Source of the DNA: Amycolatopsis tolypomycina
GTDB taxonomy: Bacteria; Actinomycetota; Actinomycetes; Mycobacteriales; Pseudonocardiaceae
NCBI RefSeq assembly: GCF_900105945.1
Contig: NZ_FNSO01000004.1
Coordinates: 3,720,001-3,784,000 of the forward strand
Direction: 5' to 3'
Length of the DNA: 64,000 nucleotides
Each line of letters begins with the position of its first letter. Within the stretch, counting starts at the first letter, position 1. Shown here piece after piece: positions 16,593 to 26,105 of this stretch. Under the pieces are notes generated by a model. That model was given only the letters and a program-made list of their open reading frames with translations. It had not been told where the DNA came from and did no database searches. A program made the position numbers and the translations under genes.

Positions 16593-18146
16593 CGCTCGGC
16601 ACGCCGCCAGATCCACCGCGCGCAGTGCCGCGCCCACACCGGCCAGTGCCACCGCGTTCATCGACAACGACGTCACACCCAGGCCCACCAAAGCCGGTGC
16701 CAGGGCAGGATCTGCCGCCGCTTCGCCGCAGACGCCCACCGGCTTGCCCGCTGCGGCACCGGCCGCTGCCACCATGCCCACCAACCGCAGCAGGGCCGGC
16801 TGGTCCGGGGCGTTCAGTGCCGCCACCGCGCCCAGCTGGCGGTCGGCCGCGAACACGTACTGGGCCAGGTCGTTCGTCCCCAGCGACACGAAGTCGACCT
16901 CGGCGAGAATTTCCGCAGCGCACAACGCCGCCGCCGGGATCTCGATCATCACGCCCACCCGGTCGGCGCCCGCCGCGCGGGCTCGGGCCGTGAACCAGGC
17001 CGCTTCCGCCGCCGTGGCCACCATCGGGGCCATCACCGACAGCTCCACGCCCGTGTCGGCGGCCGCCGCCACGATGGCGGCCAGCTGGCGGTCCAGCAGT
17101 TCCGGGCGGTTGAACGCCACGCGCAGGCCGCGGACGCCCAGTGCCGGGTTGGGTTCCTCGCCCATCGGCAGGAACTCGAGGGGCTTGTCCGAGCCCGCGT
17201 CCAGGGTCCGGACGACGACCGGCTTGCCCGCGAACGGGGCCAGCACCGCCGCGTACGCCGCCCGCTGCTCCGCCTCCGTCGGCTCGGAAGACGCTGACAG
17301 GTAACAGAATTCCGTGCGGAACAGCCCGATTCCCTCGGCGCCTGCCGCGGCCGCCGCCGTGGCGTCCGCGGCGGAGCCCACATTGGCCAGGAGCTTCACG
17401 CGGTGGCCGTCGGCGAGGCGGCCGACGCCGTCCCACGTCGGGCGGGACGTGCGGGCCGGTGCCCGGACCGTGCCGTCCGAGGGGGTCACCGTGCCCGCGG
17501 AGCCGTCGACCGCGAGTCCCGGGCTGTCCAGGTCCAGCACGCCGGCGCAGGCCACGACCGCGGGGATGCCCAGTGCCCGCGCCAGGATCGCGGTGTGGCT
17601 CGTCGGGCCGCCTTCGGCCGTCACCAATGCCAGGACCAGGTCGGGGTCGAGCCCGGCGGTGTCGGCCGGGGCGAGGTCGCGGGCCACCAGCACGCTCGGT
17701 GACGTCAGGTCCGGCACGCCCGGCGGGGCCACGCCCAGCAACGCCGCGACGATCCGGTCCCGGACGTCGGCGACGTCCCGGGCGCGCTCGGCCATGTAGC
17801 CGCCCGCGGCCTGCAGCGCCGTCATGAACTCCCCCGCCGCCTCCCACACCGCGCGCGGGGCGGGCAGCGCACGGTCCAGGACGAGCTTCTCCGCGGACGC
17901 CGTCAACGCCGGGTCGGCCGCCATCGCGGCCGTGGTCTCCAGCACCGACCGGGCATCTCCGGACACGGAACGGGCACGATCGGACAACGCGGCCGCCACC
18001 GAAGCCGCCGCCTGCCCGATCTTGCCCGCTTCGGCCGCGAGGTCCGCGGGAGGGGGCGAGGCGGCAGGTTCCGGCAGGTCAGCGGCCACGAGGACGCGGG
18101 GGCCAGCGGTGCGGCCAGGGCTGACTCCGACTCCGGACAACGGCAT
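16569..18146 (-). CDS. ptsI: Phosphoenolpyruvate-protein phosphotransferase (PTS enzyme I)
   Basis: A 525-residue EI; EI proteins are usually 550-575. It autophosphorylates from PEP and passes phosphate to HPr in the cytoplasm. The phospho-accepting His184 lies in GGPTSHTAILA. The C-terminal PEP-binding barrel shows IGLFRTEFCYL, EPNPALGVRGLR, SLGTNDLAQY and GVCGEAAADP with the conserved Cys. The ATG at 18146 has GGAGG about 6 bases upstream. It diverges from the fructose operon beginning at 18250, so one 103-bp region can control EI together with FruK, EII and HPr. Confidence 0.93.
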   Translation of the reverse strand: MPLSGVGVSPGRTAGPRVLVAADLPEPAASPPPADLAAEAGKIGQAAASVAAALSDRARSVSGDARSVLETTAAMAADPALTASAEKLVLDRALPAPRAVWEAAGEFMTALQAAGGYMAERARDVADVRDRIVAALLGVAPPGVPDLTSPSVLVARDLAPADTAGLDPDLVLALVTAEGGPTSHTAILARALGIPAVVACAGVLDLDSPGLAVDGSAGTVTPSDGTVRAPARTSRPTWDGVGRLADGHRVKLLANVGSAADATAAAAAGAEGIGLFRTEFCYLSASSEPTEAEQRAAYAAVLAPFAGKPVVVRTLDAGSDKPLEFLPMGEEPNPALGVRGLRVAFNRPELLDRQLAAIVAAAADTGVELSVMAPMVATAAEAAWFTARARAAGADRVGVMIEIPAAALCAAEILAEVDFVSLGTNDLAQYVFAADRQLGAVAALNAPDQPALLRLVGMVAAAGAAAGKPVGVCGEAAADPALAPALVGLGVTSLSMNAVALAGVGAALRAVDLAACRASGHGRIA

Positions 18147-18185
18147 TGCAGGACCTCCGAGCGCCAAGGATCTCGTAACTGGGGA

Positions 18186-18250
18186 TTGACAGTACGGTAA
18201 CAACGGGCACAATCAAACGGCAACGGGCAAACATCGGAGAGGAACGGGCA
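18186..18250 (+). promoter_or_regulatory. Fructose operon control region with three AACGGGCA direct repeats
   Basis: A -35 TTGACA at 18186-18191 is followed by AACGGGCA at 18202, 18222 and 18243, spaced 20 and 21 bp, the last ending at the ATG. Direct repeats spaced about two helical turns suit a DeoR-family operator, so autorepression by the adjacent regulator is likely. A convincing -10 was not identified. Confidence 0.45.
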
Positions 18251-19011
18251 TGTACGCCGCCGAACGGCATCAGCTCCTGGCGCAACGCGCACGACGTGAC
18301 GGCCGCGTCGACGTCGGCGACGTCGCCGCCGAACTCGGTGTCGCCCCCGAGACCATCCGCCGCGACCTCGGCGTCCTCGAACGCCAGGGCATCGTCCGCC
18401 GCGTCTACGGCGGTGCGGTCGCGGTCGAGCGGCTCGACTTCGAACCCGAAGTCGCGCAACGGGACCACACCAACGCCGCCGAGAAGGACGCGATCGCCCG
18501 GGCCGCGCTGGACCTGGTCCCCGACCGCGGCTCGATCCTGCTCGACGCGGGCACCACGACCAGCAGGCTCGCGACGCTGCTGCCCGCCGACCGCGAACTG
18601 ACGGTGATCACCAACTCGATCCCGGTCGCCTCGATCCTCGCCACCCGCCCGGGCATCACGCTGCACATCCTCGGCGGCCGCGTCCGCGGGACGACGCTCG
18701 CCGCGGTCGAGGCCTGGACGCTGCACGCGCTCGACGGCCTGCTCGTCGACGTCGCCTTCCTCGGCGCCAACGGCTTTTCCGCCGAGCACGGCTGCACGAC
18801 GCCGGACATGGCGGAGTCCGCCGTGAAGGCCGCCGTGGTCGCCGCCGCGCGCAAGCGGGTGCTGCTGGCCGACCACAGCAAGTACGGCACCGACCAGCTC
18901 AGCCGGTTCGCGCGGCTGAGCGAGATCGACGTCCTGGTCACCGACAGCGGCATCGACGCCGGCGTGGTGGCCGAACTCGAAGAAGCGGGCCCGGAGGTGG
19001 TGCTGGCGTGA
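18250..19011 (+). CDS. DeoR-family repressor of the fructose PTS operon
   Basis: A 253-residue DeoR-family regulator. VDVGDVAAELGVAPETIRRD is the N-terminal helix-turn-helix, and VRRVYGGAV is the wing typical of the family. The C-terminal ISOCOT sensor contains the segment starting LLDAGTTTS, and the short run FLGANGFS. Such proteins respond to phosphosugars, here most likely fructose 1-phosphate made by the product of the next gene. The stop overlaps fruK by 4 bp. Equivalent genes in other actinobacteria are called fruR. Confidence 0.88.
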   Translation: MYAAERHQLLAQRARRDGRVDVGDVAAELGVAPETIRRDLGVLERQGIVRRVYGGAVAVERLDFEPEVAQRDHTNAAEKDAIARAALDLVPDRGSILLDAGTTTSRLATLLPADRELTVITNSIPVASILATRPGITLHILGGRVRGTTLAAVEAWTLHALDGLLVDVAFLGANGFSAEHGCTTPDMAESAVKAAVVAAARKRVLLADHSKYGTDQLSRFARLSEIDVLVTDSGIDAGVVAELEEAGPEVVLA

Positions 19012-19952
19012 TCGTCACCGTGACCCCCAACCCGAGCCTCGACCGGACACTGCGGCTGGCCGACCTGCACCGCGGCGAAGTCAACCGCGCGGAAGCCGTC
19101 CGGCTCGACCCGGGCGGCAAGGGCGTGAACGTCGCCCGCGCGCTGGCCGCCGCCGGGACCCCGACCGTCGCGCTGCTGCCCGCCGGCGGCCCGGTCGGCG
19201 AGCGGCTGGCCGACCTGCTCGCGCCCGAAGGCGTCCCGGTCGTCGCGGTGCCGATCACCGGGTCGACCCGCAGCAACATCACGCTCGTCGAAGCCGACGG
19301 GACCACGACGAAGATCAACGAGCCGGGCCCGCGGATCTCCCCCGCCGAGCTCGCCACCCTCGAAGGCCGGGCCGTCGAGCTGGCCGCGCGCGGCGAGTGG
19401 CTGGTGTGCTGCGGCAGTCTCCCGGCCGGCGTGCCCGACGACTTCTACGCACGCCTGACGAAGCTGGCCCGCGAAGCCGGGGCGAAGGTCGCCGTCGACT
19501 CCTCCGGCGCACCGCTCGCCGCCGCCTGCGCCGGCGGCCCGGACCTGCTCAAACCGAACCTCGACGAGCTGATCGAGCTCGCCGGGCGCCCGCTGCCCCT
19601 GCTCGGCGACGTCGTCGCGTTCTGCCGGGAGCTGATCTCCGGCGGCGTCGGCCGCGTGCTGGTCAGCCTGGGCGCGCGCGGCGCGGTGCTCGTCGAGGAG
19701 ACCGAGACCCATCACGCGCTCGGCCCGCTCGTGGCCGTGCGCAGCACCGTCGGCGCCGGAGACGCCGCACTCGCCGGGTTCCTCCACGCGGGAGGAACCG
19801 GCCCCCGAGCCCTGCGGACCGCAGTCGCCTACGGCACCGCCGCGGTCACGCAGGAGGGCAGCCGCATGCCCACGCCCGAGGACGTGCACCCCGAGCAGGT
19901 GCACGTGCTCGAAGCCGACCCCACCTTCACCCTCAGCGGAGCCGCCGCATGA
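19008..19952 (+). CDS. fruK: 1-phosphofructokinase
   Basis: A 314-residue PfkB-family sugar kinase. It phosphorylates fructose 1-phosphate to fructose 1,6-bisphosphate with ATP. PGGKGVNVARAL is the first PfkB signature and STVGAGDAALAGF the second, with the catalytic Asp in GAGD; DLLKPNLDEL lies between. It overlaps the regulator upstream and the EIIA gene downstream by 4 bp each, so its stoichiometry is tied to the transporter. Confidence 0.92.
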   Translation: MIVTVTPNPSLDRTLRLADLHRGEVNRAEAVRLDPGGKGVNVARALAAAGTPTVALLPAGGPVGERLADLLAPEGVPVVAVPITGSTRSNITLVEADGTTTKINEPGPRISPAELATLEGRAVELAARGEWLVCCGSLPAGVPDDFYARLTKLAREAGAKVAVDSSGAPLAAACAGGPDLLKPNLDELIELAGRPLPLLGDVVAFCRELISGGVGRVLVSLGARGAVLVEETETHHALGPLVAVRSTVGAGDAALAGFLHAGGTGPRALRTAVAYGTAAVTQEGSRMPTPEDVHPEQVHVLEADPTFTLSGAAA

Positions 19953-20401
19953 CCACCCCAGACCTGATCACCGCCGACCTGGTCGACCTCGGCCTGGACG
20001 CGACCGACAAGCACGGTGCCACCCGGGCGCTGGCCGAGCGGCTCGTCTCCGCCGGGCGGGTGACCGACCTCGACCTCTTCCTCAAGGACGTCGCCGCCCG
20101 CGAAGAGCAGATGGCCACCGGCCTCGAAGGCGGCATCGGCATCCCCCACTGCCGCTCGGCCGCGGTCACCGCACCGACGCTGGCGTTCGGCCGCAGCGAC
20201 GCGGGCGTCGACTTCGGCGCGCCGGACGGCCCGGCGAAGCTGATCTTCCTCATCGCCGCGCCGGAAGGCGGCGGCAGCGAGCACCTGAAGGTGCTGGCCG
20301 CCCTCGCCCGGCGGCTGGTCCGGGCCGAGTTCAAGCAGAACCTGCTGGACGCCACCGACGCCGCGGCCGTCGCCGGCTACATCCGCCAGGAGGTGGCCTG
20401 A
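19949..20401 (+). CDS. PTS fructose-type EIIA component
   Basis: A 150-residue cytoplasmic EIIA of the fructose/mannitol family. His67 in GIGIPHCRS is the phosphorylation site; EQMATGLEGG precedes it as in FruA/MtlA EIIA domains. It receives phosphate from HPr and donates it to EIIB. The ATG overlaps the fruK stop by 4 bp, and the EIIBC gene starts 2 bp after its stop. Confidence 0.9.
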   Translation: MTTPDLITADLVDLGLDATDKHGATRALAERLVSAGRVTDLDLFLKDVAAREEQMATGLEGGIGIPHCRSAAVTAPTLAFGRSDAGVDFGAPDGPAKLIFLIAAPEGGGSEHLKVLAALARRLVRAEFKQNLLDATDAAAVAGYIRQEVA

Positions 20402-20403
20402 CC

Positions 20404-21858
20404 ATGAAGTTCGTCGCCATCACCGCCTGCCCCACCGGCATCGCCCACACCTACATGGCGGCCGAGTCGCTGGAGCAGACCGCCAAGGCCAACGGCGACG
20501 AGATCGTCGTCGAGACGCAGGGTTCGGCCGGGTCCGAGCCGCTGTCGGCCGAGGACATCGCGAGCGCGGACGCCGTCATCTTCGCCGCGGACCTCGCGGT
20601 GCAGGGCCGGGAGCGCTTCGCCGGCAAGCCGATCGTCGAGGCGCCGGTCAAGGCCGCGATCAACGACGCGGCCGGGTTGTTCGAGCGCGCGAAGGCCGCG
20701 GCCAGGGAGCCCGCCCCCGCCACGCCGGCCGCCGCCCCGGAGCTGACCTCGAAGGTCGGGGCGAACGACAAGGCGGGCACCAAGGTCCGCCAGTGGCTGA
20801 TGACCGGCGTCAGCTACCTCATCCCGTTCGTCGCCGCGGGCGGCCTGCTCATCGCGTTGAGCTTCGCCTTGGGTGGCTATCAGATCGTCGACGCGCCGAA
20901 GGTCACCGAACACTTCGACGCGGGTTCGGTCGCCGGCTGGGCCGCGCTGATGTTCCAGATCGGCAGTGCCGCCTTCGACTTCCTGGTGCCGGTGCTGGCC
21001 GGGTTCATCGCGTTCGCGATGGCCGACCGCCCGGCGATCGCCCCCGGTTTCGTGGGTGGCGCGATCGCCGTCACGGTCGGGGCGGGCTTCCTCGGCGGCC
21101 TCGTCGCCGGGCTCCTGGCCGGTGGCGTCGTGCTGGCGCTGAAGAAGATCCAGGTGCCGAAGGCGATGCGCGGGATCATGCCGGTGGTGGTCTACCCGCT
21201 GCTCGGGTCCATTGTGGTCGGTGTACTGATGTACGTGGTGGTCGGCAAGCCGATCGCGGCGGCGACGTCGGGGCTGACCGGCTGGCTCAACAGCCTCAGC
21301 GGCGCCAGCGCGCTGCTGCTGGGCGCGCTGCTCGGCCTGATGATGGCCTTCGACATGGGCGGCCCGGTCAACAAGGCGGCGTACGCCTTCGCGGTCGGCG
21401 GCCTGACGACCGGCGCGACGGCGTCGCTGCAGATCATGGCCGCGGTGATGGCGGCGGGCATGGTGCCGCCGCTGGCGCTCGCGCTGGCGTCGACGGTCCG
21501 CAAGAAGCTGTTCACCGAGGCGGAGCGTGAAAACGGCCGCGCGGCCTGGCTGCTCGGCGCGTCGTTCATCACCGAGGGCGCGATCCCGTTCGCCGCGGCG
21601 GACCCGTTCCGCGTGATCCCGTCGATCATGCTCGGCTCGGCGGTCACCGGCTCGCTGTCGATGGCGTTCGGCGCCACGCTGCGCGCCCCGCACGGCGGGA
21701 TCTTCGTGCTCCCGCTGATCGGCAGCCCGCTGATGTTCCTGGTGGCGCTGATCGCCGGGACGCTGGTCGCCGCCGGGTCGGTGATCGCGCTCAAGCAGGT
21801 GCGCTTCCGGGCGGCCGAACGCTCGGCCGCCGTGTCCGGTCAGCCCGTCAACGCGTGA
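20404..21858 (+). CDS. fruA: PTS fructose-specific EIIBC permease
   Basis: A 484-residue EIIBC. Residues 1-100 form EIIB: Cys9 in ITACPTGIAHTYMAAE is the phosphocysteine. After an Ala/Pro-rich linker (about 100-125), residues 130-480 form the EIIC membrane domain with about nine to ten hydrophobic helices and the family motif ASFITEGAIPFAAADP. It imports fructose as fructose 1-phosphate. EIIA is a separate gene here rather than fused, a common actinobacterial variation. Confidence 0.92.
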   Translation: MKFVAITACPTGIAHTYMAAESLEQTAKANGDEIVVETQGSAGSEPLSAEDIASADAVIFAADLAVQGRERFAGKPIVEAPVKAAINDAAGLFERAKAAAREPAPATPAAAPELTSKVGANDKAGTKVRQWLMTGVSYLIPFVAAGGLLIALSFALGGYQIVDAPKVTEHFDAGSVAGWAALMFQIGSAAFDFLVPVLAGFIAFAMADRPAIAPGFVGGAIAVTVGAGFLGGLVAGLLAGGVVLALKKIQVPKAMRGIMPVVVYPLLGSIVVGVLMYVVVGKPIAAATSGLTGWLNSLSGASALLLGALLGLMMAFDMGGPVNKAAYAFAVGGLTTGATASLQIMAAVMAAGMVPPLALALASTVRKKLFTEAERENGRAAWLLGASFITEGAIPFAAADPFRVIPSIMLGSAVTGSLSMAFGATLRAPHGGIFVLPLIGSPLMFLVALIAGTLVAAGSVIALKQVRFRAAERSAAVSGQPVNA

Positions 21859-21869
21859 AGGAGTCCACT

Positions 21870-22148
21870 GTGTACCAACGCCGTACGCTCGTCGCCAGCA
21901 GTGTGGGGCTGCACGCCCGCCCGGCGGGCCTGGTCGCGAAGTCCGCGGCCGGCCAGCCCGCGAAGGTTCGCATCGCGAAGATCACCGAAGGCGTCGCGGG
22001 CGACCCGGTCGACGCGGCCAGCGTCCTGGGCCTCATGACCCTGGGCGCGGGGTTCGGGGACGAGGTGGAGCTGTCCGCCGAGGGTGACCACGCCCAGGCG
22101 TCGGTCGACGCGCTGGCGGACCTGATCGCGCAGGACCTGGACGCGTAA
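21870..22148 (+). CDS. ptsH: Phosphocarrier protein HPr
   Basis: A 92-residue HPr that carries phosphate from EI to EIIA. The GTG at 21870, with AAGGAG 7 bases upstream, is chosen because it puts the active His at the canonical position 15 (SVGLHARPAG). An earlier in-frame ATG at 21855 lies before the RBS. AASVLGLM corresponds to the regulatory serine region of Firmicute HPr, although HPr kinase is generally absent from actinobacteria. A strong terminator follows. Confidence 0.9.
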   Translation: MYQRRTLVASSVGLHARPAGLVAKSAAGQPAKVRIAKITEGVAGDPVDAASVLGLMTLGAGFGDEVELSAEGDHAQASVDALADLIAQDLDA

Positions 22149-22162
22149 CGCAAGCAGGTCAG

Positions 22163-22191
22163 GCCCCGGTGGCGCGGGTCGCCACCGGGGC
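22163..22191 (+). terminator. Intrinsic terminator closing the fructose PTS operon
   Basis: GCCCCGGTGGCG and CGCCACCGGGGC form a perfect 12-bp stem with a CGGGT loop, 14 bases after the HPr stop. It argues against any start of the next gene inside this hairpin. Confidence 0.8.
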
Positions 22192-22264
22192 AGCTTCCCC
22201 CGATCGGCAGAAGCGCCTGCCATGCCGCGTGGTGTCCACTACGCCGGTGAACGCGTCCCGGGAA

Positions 22265-25200
22265 ATGGTCACCTCGCTGCGCCGTGCCTGCCGCTACGCC
22301 GAAGCGGAAATGACCATCGAAAAACTGCTCGACGGAGCCGCCGCGCACATCGAACTGGGCCGGCTCGCGTTCGAGCGGGGACGTGCGGAAATCGCGCTCG
22401 GGCACTTCGGCCGCGCGACGGAACTGGCCCCGCTCGACGAAGAAGCGCAGGCGTGGCGAGTGGCGGCGCTGAGCAGATTGCGGCGGTACGCCGACGCCCG
22501 GGCCGCCGCGGACGCCGTCCTCGGGGAAAATCCGCAGGCGCACCTGGTGCGGATCGCACGGGCCCGGGTGACCAGCGACGAAACCGACCATGAGCAGCAC
22601 CTGCTCGATGAGTGCGAGACGGTCCTCCGGCACGACCCCGGTCACCTGGAGGCGCTGGAAAGCCGCATCAAGGCCCTCGGGTGGCTGGGCCGCGCCGAGC
22701 AGGCGACCGCCGCGGCCGAGGAAGCGGTGCGGCACCATCCCGAAGCTGCGGAACTGTTCGTGGCGTGGGGATTCGGCCTCGCCAAGGCGGGCCGGTTCAC
22801 GGCGGCGGTCGAAAAATACGACCGTGCGACGGATCTGCGGCCCGAGTACGTCGAAGCGCACTACCTGAAGATCGAGGCCCTGACCGACGCATACTGTCTC
22901 GACGAAGCGATCGGCCACGCCGAAATGGCGGTGCGGAAGCTGCCCGAGGCAAGCCGCCTCTACCGCGCTTGGGGAATCGCGCTCCAGGACTGCCAGGACC
23001 TCACCGGCGCGCTGGAGAAGTTCGATCAGGCCATTTCCCTCGACCAGCACCTCGCCATCAACTACCAGTGGCGAGCGGACACCTTGGCGAGGCTCGACCG
23101 GAACGCCGACGCGCACGCGACCCTGCGGACCGCGCTCGACGTCTGCTCCGACACCGTCGCCCTGCTGATCGAACAGGTGTGGCGCTACCGCGATTCCGGC
23201 GAGATCGACACTGCGATCGCCGTGGCCGAGAAAGTCGCTGCGCTCGCTCCGGCGCAGCCTTCCGCTCTGCGCTGCCTCGTCTGGTCCTTCAGAGAGGCCC
23301 GCCGGTTCTCCGCTGCGGAATCCGCTGCCCGCGCCGCGCTGCTCGTGTGCCCCGATGACGCCGACCTCCACCGCGAACTCGGCTGGGTGTTCGCGGATCA
23401 GGATCGCGACGAGGAGGCACTGGCCTCGTTCCGCCGGGCGGCCGAACTGGCTCCCGGGGAGGCTCTGCACACGGCGAACGTCAGCCGGGCCCTGCGCTGG
23501 CTCTACCGCCATGACGAAGCCGAGGGTCTGCTCGCGGAAGCCCGCGCGAGGCTTCCCGAAAGTCCGCGCGTCGTCGAACAGCAGGCCCTGCTGAGCGAAG
23601 ATGTCGGCGCCATCGAAGCAGGGCTGGAGCTCTACGTGGCGATCAACCGCCGCTGGCCGCGGTTCACCGGCGCGTGGATCGGGCGCGTCCGGTTGCTCGC
23701 CCGGCGCAACCGCCACGCGGAAGCCGGCGAGGTCGCCAGGGCGGCGGTGCGGCTCAACCCGTTCACCGTCGAACTTCGCCCCCGCATGGCCGCGCTCCAC
23801 CTGGAAACGGGCGACGAAACCGCCGCCGTCGCCGTCCTCCGGGAAGCCTGCGCAGCCGTGCCCGCGCGGCGAAAGCTCGCGCTGGACCTGACCTGGTACC
23901 TCCGGCACGCCGGCCAGTACGAACAGGCCCGCGAGATCCTCTGGGACCTGCCCGACGAACCCGATGTCCTCAAACGCCGCATCGGCTTGCTCCGCGACAC
24001 CCGGGAACACCAGCGGGCCATCGCCATCGCGCTGAACGCCGCCGAACGCTTCCCGGACGACCTCCCGTTCCGGCGCGCGGTCGCCGACATCCGTGTCCAG
24101 CTCGGTGACCGCGAACAGGCACTGGCGGACTACGACGCGGTCCTGGCGCAGCACCCGACCGACAGTGCCGCGCTGCGCGGAAAGGTGGGCTGCCTGCGGG
24201 TTCTGCGCCGGTACGACGAGGCGGTGCGCATCCTCGTCGAGGAGATCGCGCGCCGCCCGAACTACCCGGAGTTCCACGTCGAGCTGGCCTGGACGTACGC
24301 CTGGATGGAACGCCGCGCCGACGGTATCGCCGTCTACGAGAAGGCCATCGAACTCGATCCGCAGAACGGCTGGGTGCGGGCGAACCACGCCAACGCGCTG
24401 TGGCGGTCCGGGCGGCACGAAGACGCGGAAGCCGCGCTGGTCACCGCGCTCGACCTCCTGCCCGACCACGCCGGGCTGATGCTGGAGATGGGCCGCCTCT
24501 GCGACGTGCGGAACCGGCACGAAGAAGCCCTCACCTGGTTCGACCGGACCCTGGCCCGGCTTCCCCGGTCGAACTTGGCGCTGATCGCGAAGTCCGCGGC
24601 TCTGCGTTCACTGGGCAGGTTCGGCGATGCCGAGCGCCTTCTCTCCTCGCGGCTGGAACGCCCGGACGTCACCGCCGGTGTCATGATCGAGTGGGGCTGG
24701 GTGCTCCGCGACCGGGGCGAGCTCGCCCGGGCTCGGCAGGCGTTCGAGCGTGCCCTCACCCTGGCCGTGGGCAAGGACGGCCGCGCCGACGCCCTGCACT
24801 GCCTGGGCTGGACCGCCTACAGCGGGGGCGACTTCGAACAGGCCGAAAGCCGGTTCCGGGCGGCGATCGCCGAGGACCACCGATCGAACGAAGCCATGGT
24901 CGGGCTGGCCTGGACGCTCGTCCACGACGGCGAACCGAACGACGAGGAGGAAGCGGAACGGCTCTGCCTCGACGTGCTCGAGGACGACCCGCGCCGCCAC
25001 CTCGCGCACACCTGCCTCGGCGTGCTCTACGCCCGGCAGGGCAACCTGCCCCAGGCCGAGTACCACCTCCGCCGGTCCATCGAGATCGACCCGTACGGCG
25101 GCAGCTACGTCGACCTGGGCGCGCTCTTCGCACAGATGGGCCGCTTCGAAGAAGCCGAGGCCCTGCTGCTCAAGGCCTTGGAGCGCAACTGGTACGACAG

Positions 25201-26101
25201 CCAGGCGCACATCGAGCTCGGCGCCCTGCACCTGCAGCGTGACCTCGACGGCACCGACGACCCGGCCGAAGCCCGCCGGGCCGCGCGGCACTTCCGGCAG
25301 GCGCTGGTCATCGAACCGACCCGGGGTGCCGCCGCCATCGGGTTGTCGCTGGCCCTGATCAAGTCCCCCGGTGACCTGCTCGCGGCGGAACGCGTGCTGC
25401 GGGAGGCACTCCGGCGCCAGGACTGCGACCAGCCGCGCTGGCAGCTGCTGGTCGCCCTCGCGCGGCTGCTCATCGGGCGCGGCGACGAGACCCAGCGTCG
25501 TGACCTGCACCTCGAAGCGCTGAGCACCGCCCGCCAGGCGATCGAGCTGGCCGCCAACCAGCCGGATCCCCACTACGTGGCCGGCGTCGCGGCGTACAAG
25601 GCAGGCGAAAGCGGCCCGCAGGCCCAGGCCCGGCCGTTCTACCGGCGGCGGGCACTGCACCACTTCCGCCGCTGCCTGCACCACGATCCCGAGCACATCG
25701 AGGCCCGGCGTGTGATGGCGCTCGCCGAGGAAAGTCTCGCGATCACCAGGAACAGCCTCGCCGGGAGCGCGACGATGATCGTGGTGGCCGGCGCCCTCCT
25801 CGTCACGCTCTGGCTGGGCTTCTTCCTCACCGACAAGGTCACGACCGTCGTGATCAGCACTCTGACCCCGATCCTGGTGGGCCTGGTGGCACTCGGCTTC
25901 GTCCTGCCGTTCCTGGTCCGGCTCAAACTGCCGGGCGGGGTAGAGGCCGACCTGTCGGCCAGCCTGAACCAGGTTTCCTCGGGTCCGACCGGCGAGGTGA
26001 GCATCGGGCCCGGGCGTCTGGTCGGCAGCAGCTCCGAGAGCTCGGCGATGTGGTCTCCGCTCGGCACCGGCCCACGAGGCGAACTTCCTCGCCTGGGCTA
26101 G
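22265..26101 (+). CDS. Giant tetratricopeptide-repeat protein with C-terminal membrane segments
   Basis: About 1278 residues, nearly all TPR-like helical repeats with recurrent A..Y/F..A and ELAP/ELDP turns (for example RATELAPLDEEA, AIELDPQNGW, RSIEIDPYGG). Near the C-terminus two hydrophobic segments (about 1150-1210; MIVVAGALLVTLWLGFFL, then ILVGLVALGFVLPFL) anchor it, leaving a short Ser/Gly-rich tail. The start is uncertain: GTG 22232, ATG 22265 and ATG 22310 are all in frame without a good RBS; GTG 22169 lies inside the terminator stem and is rejected. It is probably a membrane-tethered scaffold. Partner and function are unknown. Confidence 0.75.
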   Translation: MVTSLRRACRYAEAEMTIEKLLDGAAAHIELGRLAFERGRAEIALGHFGRATELAPLDEEAQAWRVAALSRLRRYADARAAADAVLGENPQAHLVRIARARVTSDETDHEQHLLDECETVLRHDPGHLEALESRIKALGWLGRAEQATAAAEEAVRHHPEAAELFVAWGFGLAKAGRFTAAVEKYDRATDLRPEYVEAHYLKIEALTDAYCLDEAIGHAEMAVRKLPEASRLYRAWGIALQDCQDLTGALEKFDQAISLDQHLAINYQWRADTLARLDRNADAHATLRTALDVCSDTVALLIEQVWRYRDSGEIDTAIAVAEKVAALAPAQPSALRCLVWSFREARRFSAAESAARAALLVCPDDADLHRELGWVFADQDRDEEALASFRRAAELAPGEALHTANVSRALRWLYRHDEAEGLLAEARARLPESPRVVEQQALLSEDVGAIEAGLELYVAINRRWPRFTGAWIGRVRLLARRNRHAEAGEVARAAVRLNPFTVELRPRMAALHLETGDETAAVAVLREACAAVPARRKLALDLTWYLRHAGQYEQAREILWDLPDEPDVLKRRIGLLRDTREHQRAIAIALNAAERFPDDLPFRRAVADIRVQLGDREQALADYDAVLAQHPTDSAALRGKVGCLRVLRRYDEAVRILVEEIARRPNYPEFHVELAWTYAWMERRADGIAVYEKAIELDPQNGWVRANHANALWRSGRHEDAEAALVTALDLLPDHAGLMLEMGRLCDVRNRHEEALTWFDRTLARLPRSNLALIAKSAALRSLGRFGDAERLLSSRLERPDVTAGVMIEWGWVLRDRGELARARQAFERALTLAVGKDGRADALHCLGWTAYSGGDFEQAESRFRAAIAEDHRSNEAMVGLAWTLVHDGEPNDEEEAERLCLDVLEDDPRRHLAHTCLGVLYARQGNLPQAEYHLRRSIEIDPYGGSYVDLGALFAQMGRFEEAEALLLKALERNWYDSQAHIELGALHLQRDLDGTDDPAEARRAARHFRQALVIEPTRGAAAIGLSLALIKSPGDLLAAERVLREALRRQDCDQPRWQLLVALARLLIGRGDETQRRDLHLEALSTARQAIELAANQPDPHYVAGVAAYKAGESGPQAQARPFYRRRALHHFRRCLHHDPEHIEARRVMALAEESLAITRNSLAGSATMIVVAGALLVTLWLGFFLTDKVTTVVISTLTPILVGLVALGFVLPFLVRLKLPGGVEADLSASLNQVSSGPTGEVSIGPGRLVGSSSESSAMWSPLGTGPRGELPRLG

Positions 26102-26105
26102 GGAT

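Noticed and set aside
22169..22264. Earlier GTG start for the TPR gene
   Set aside because: It lies in the stem of the PTS terminator and adds residues with no TPR character.
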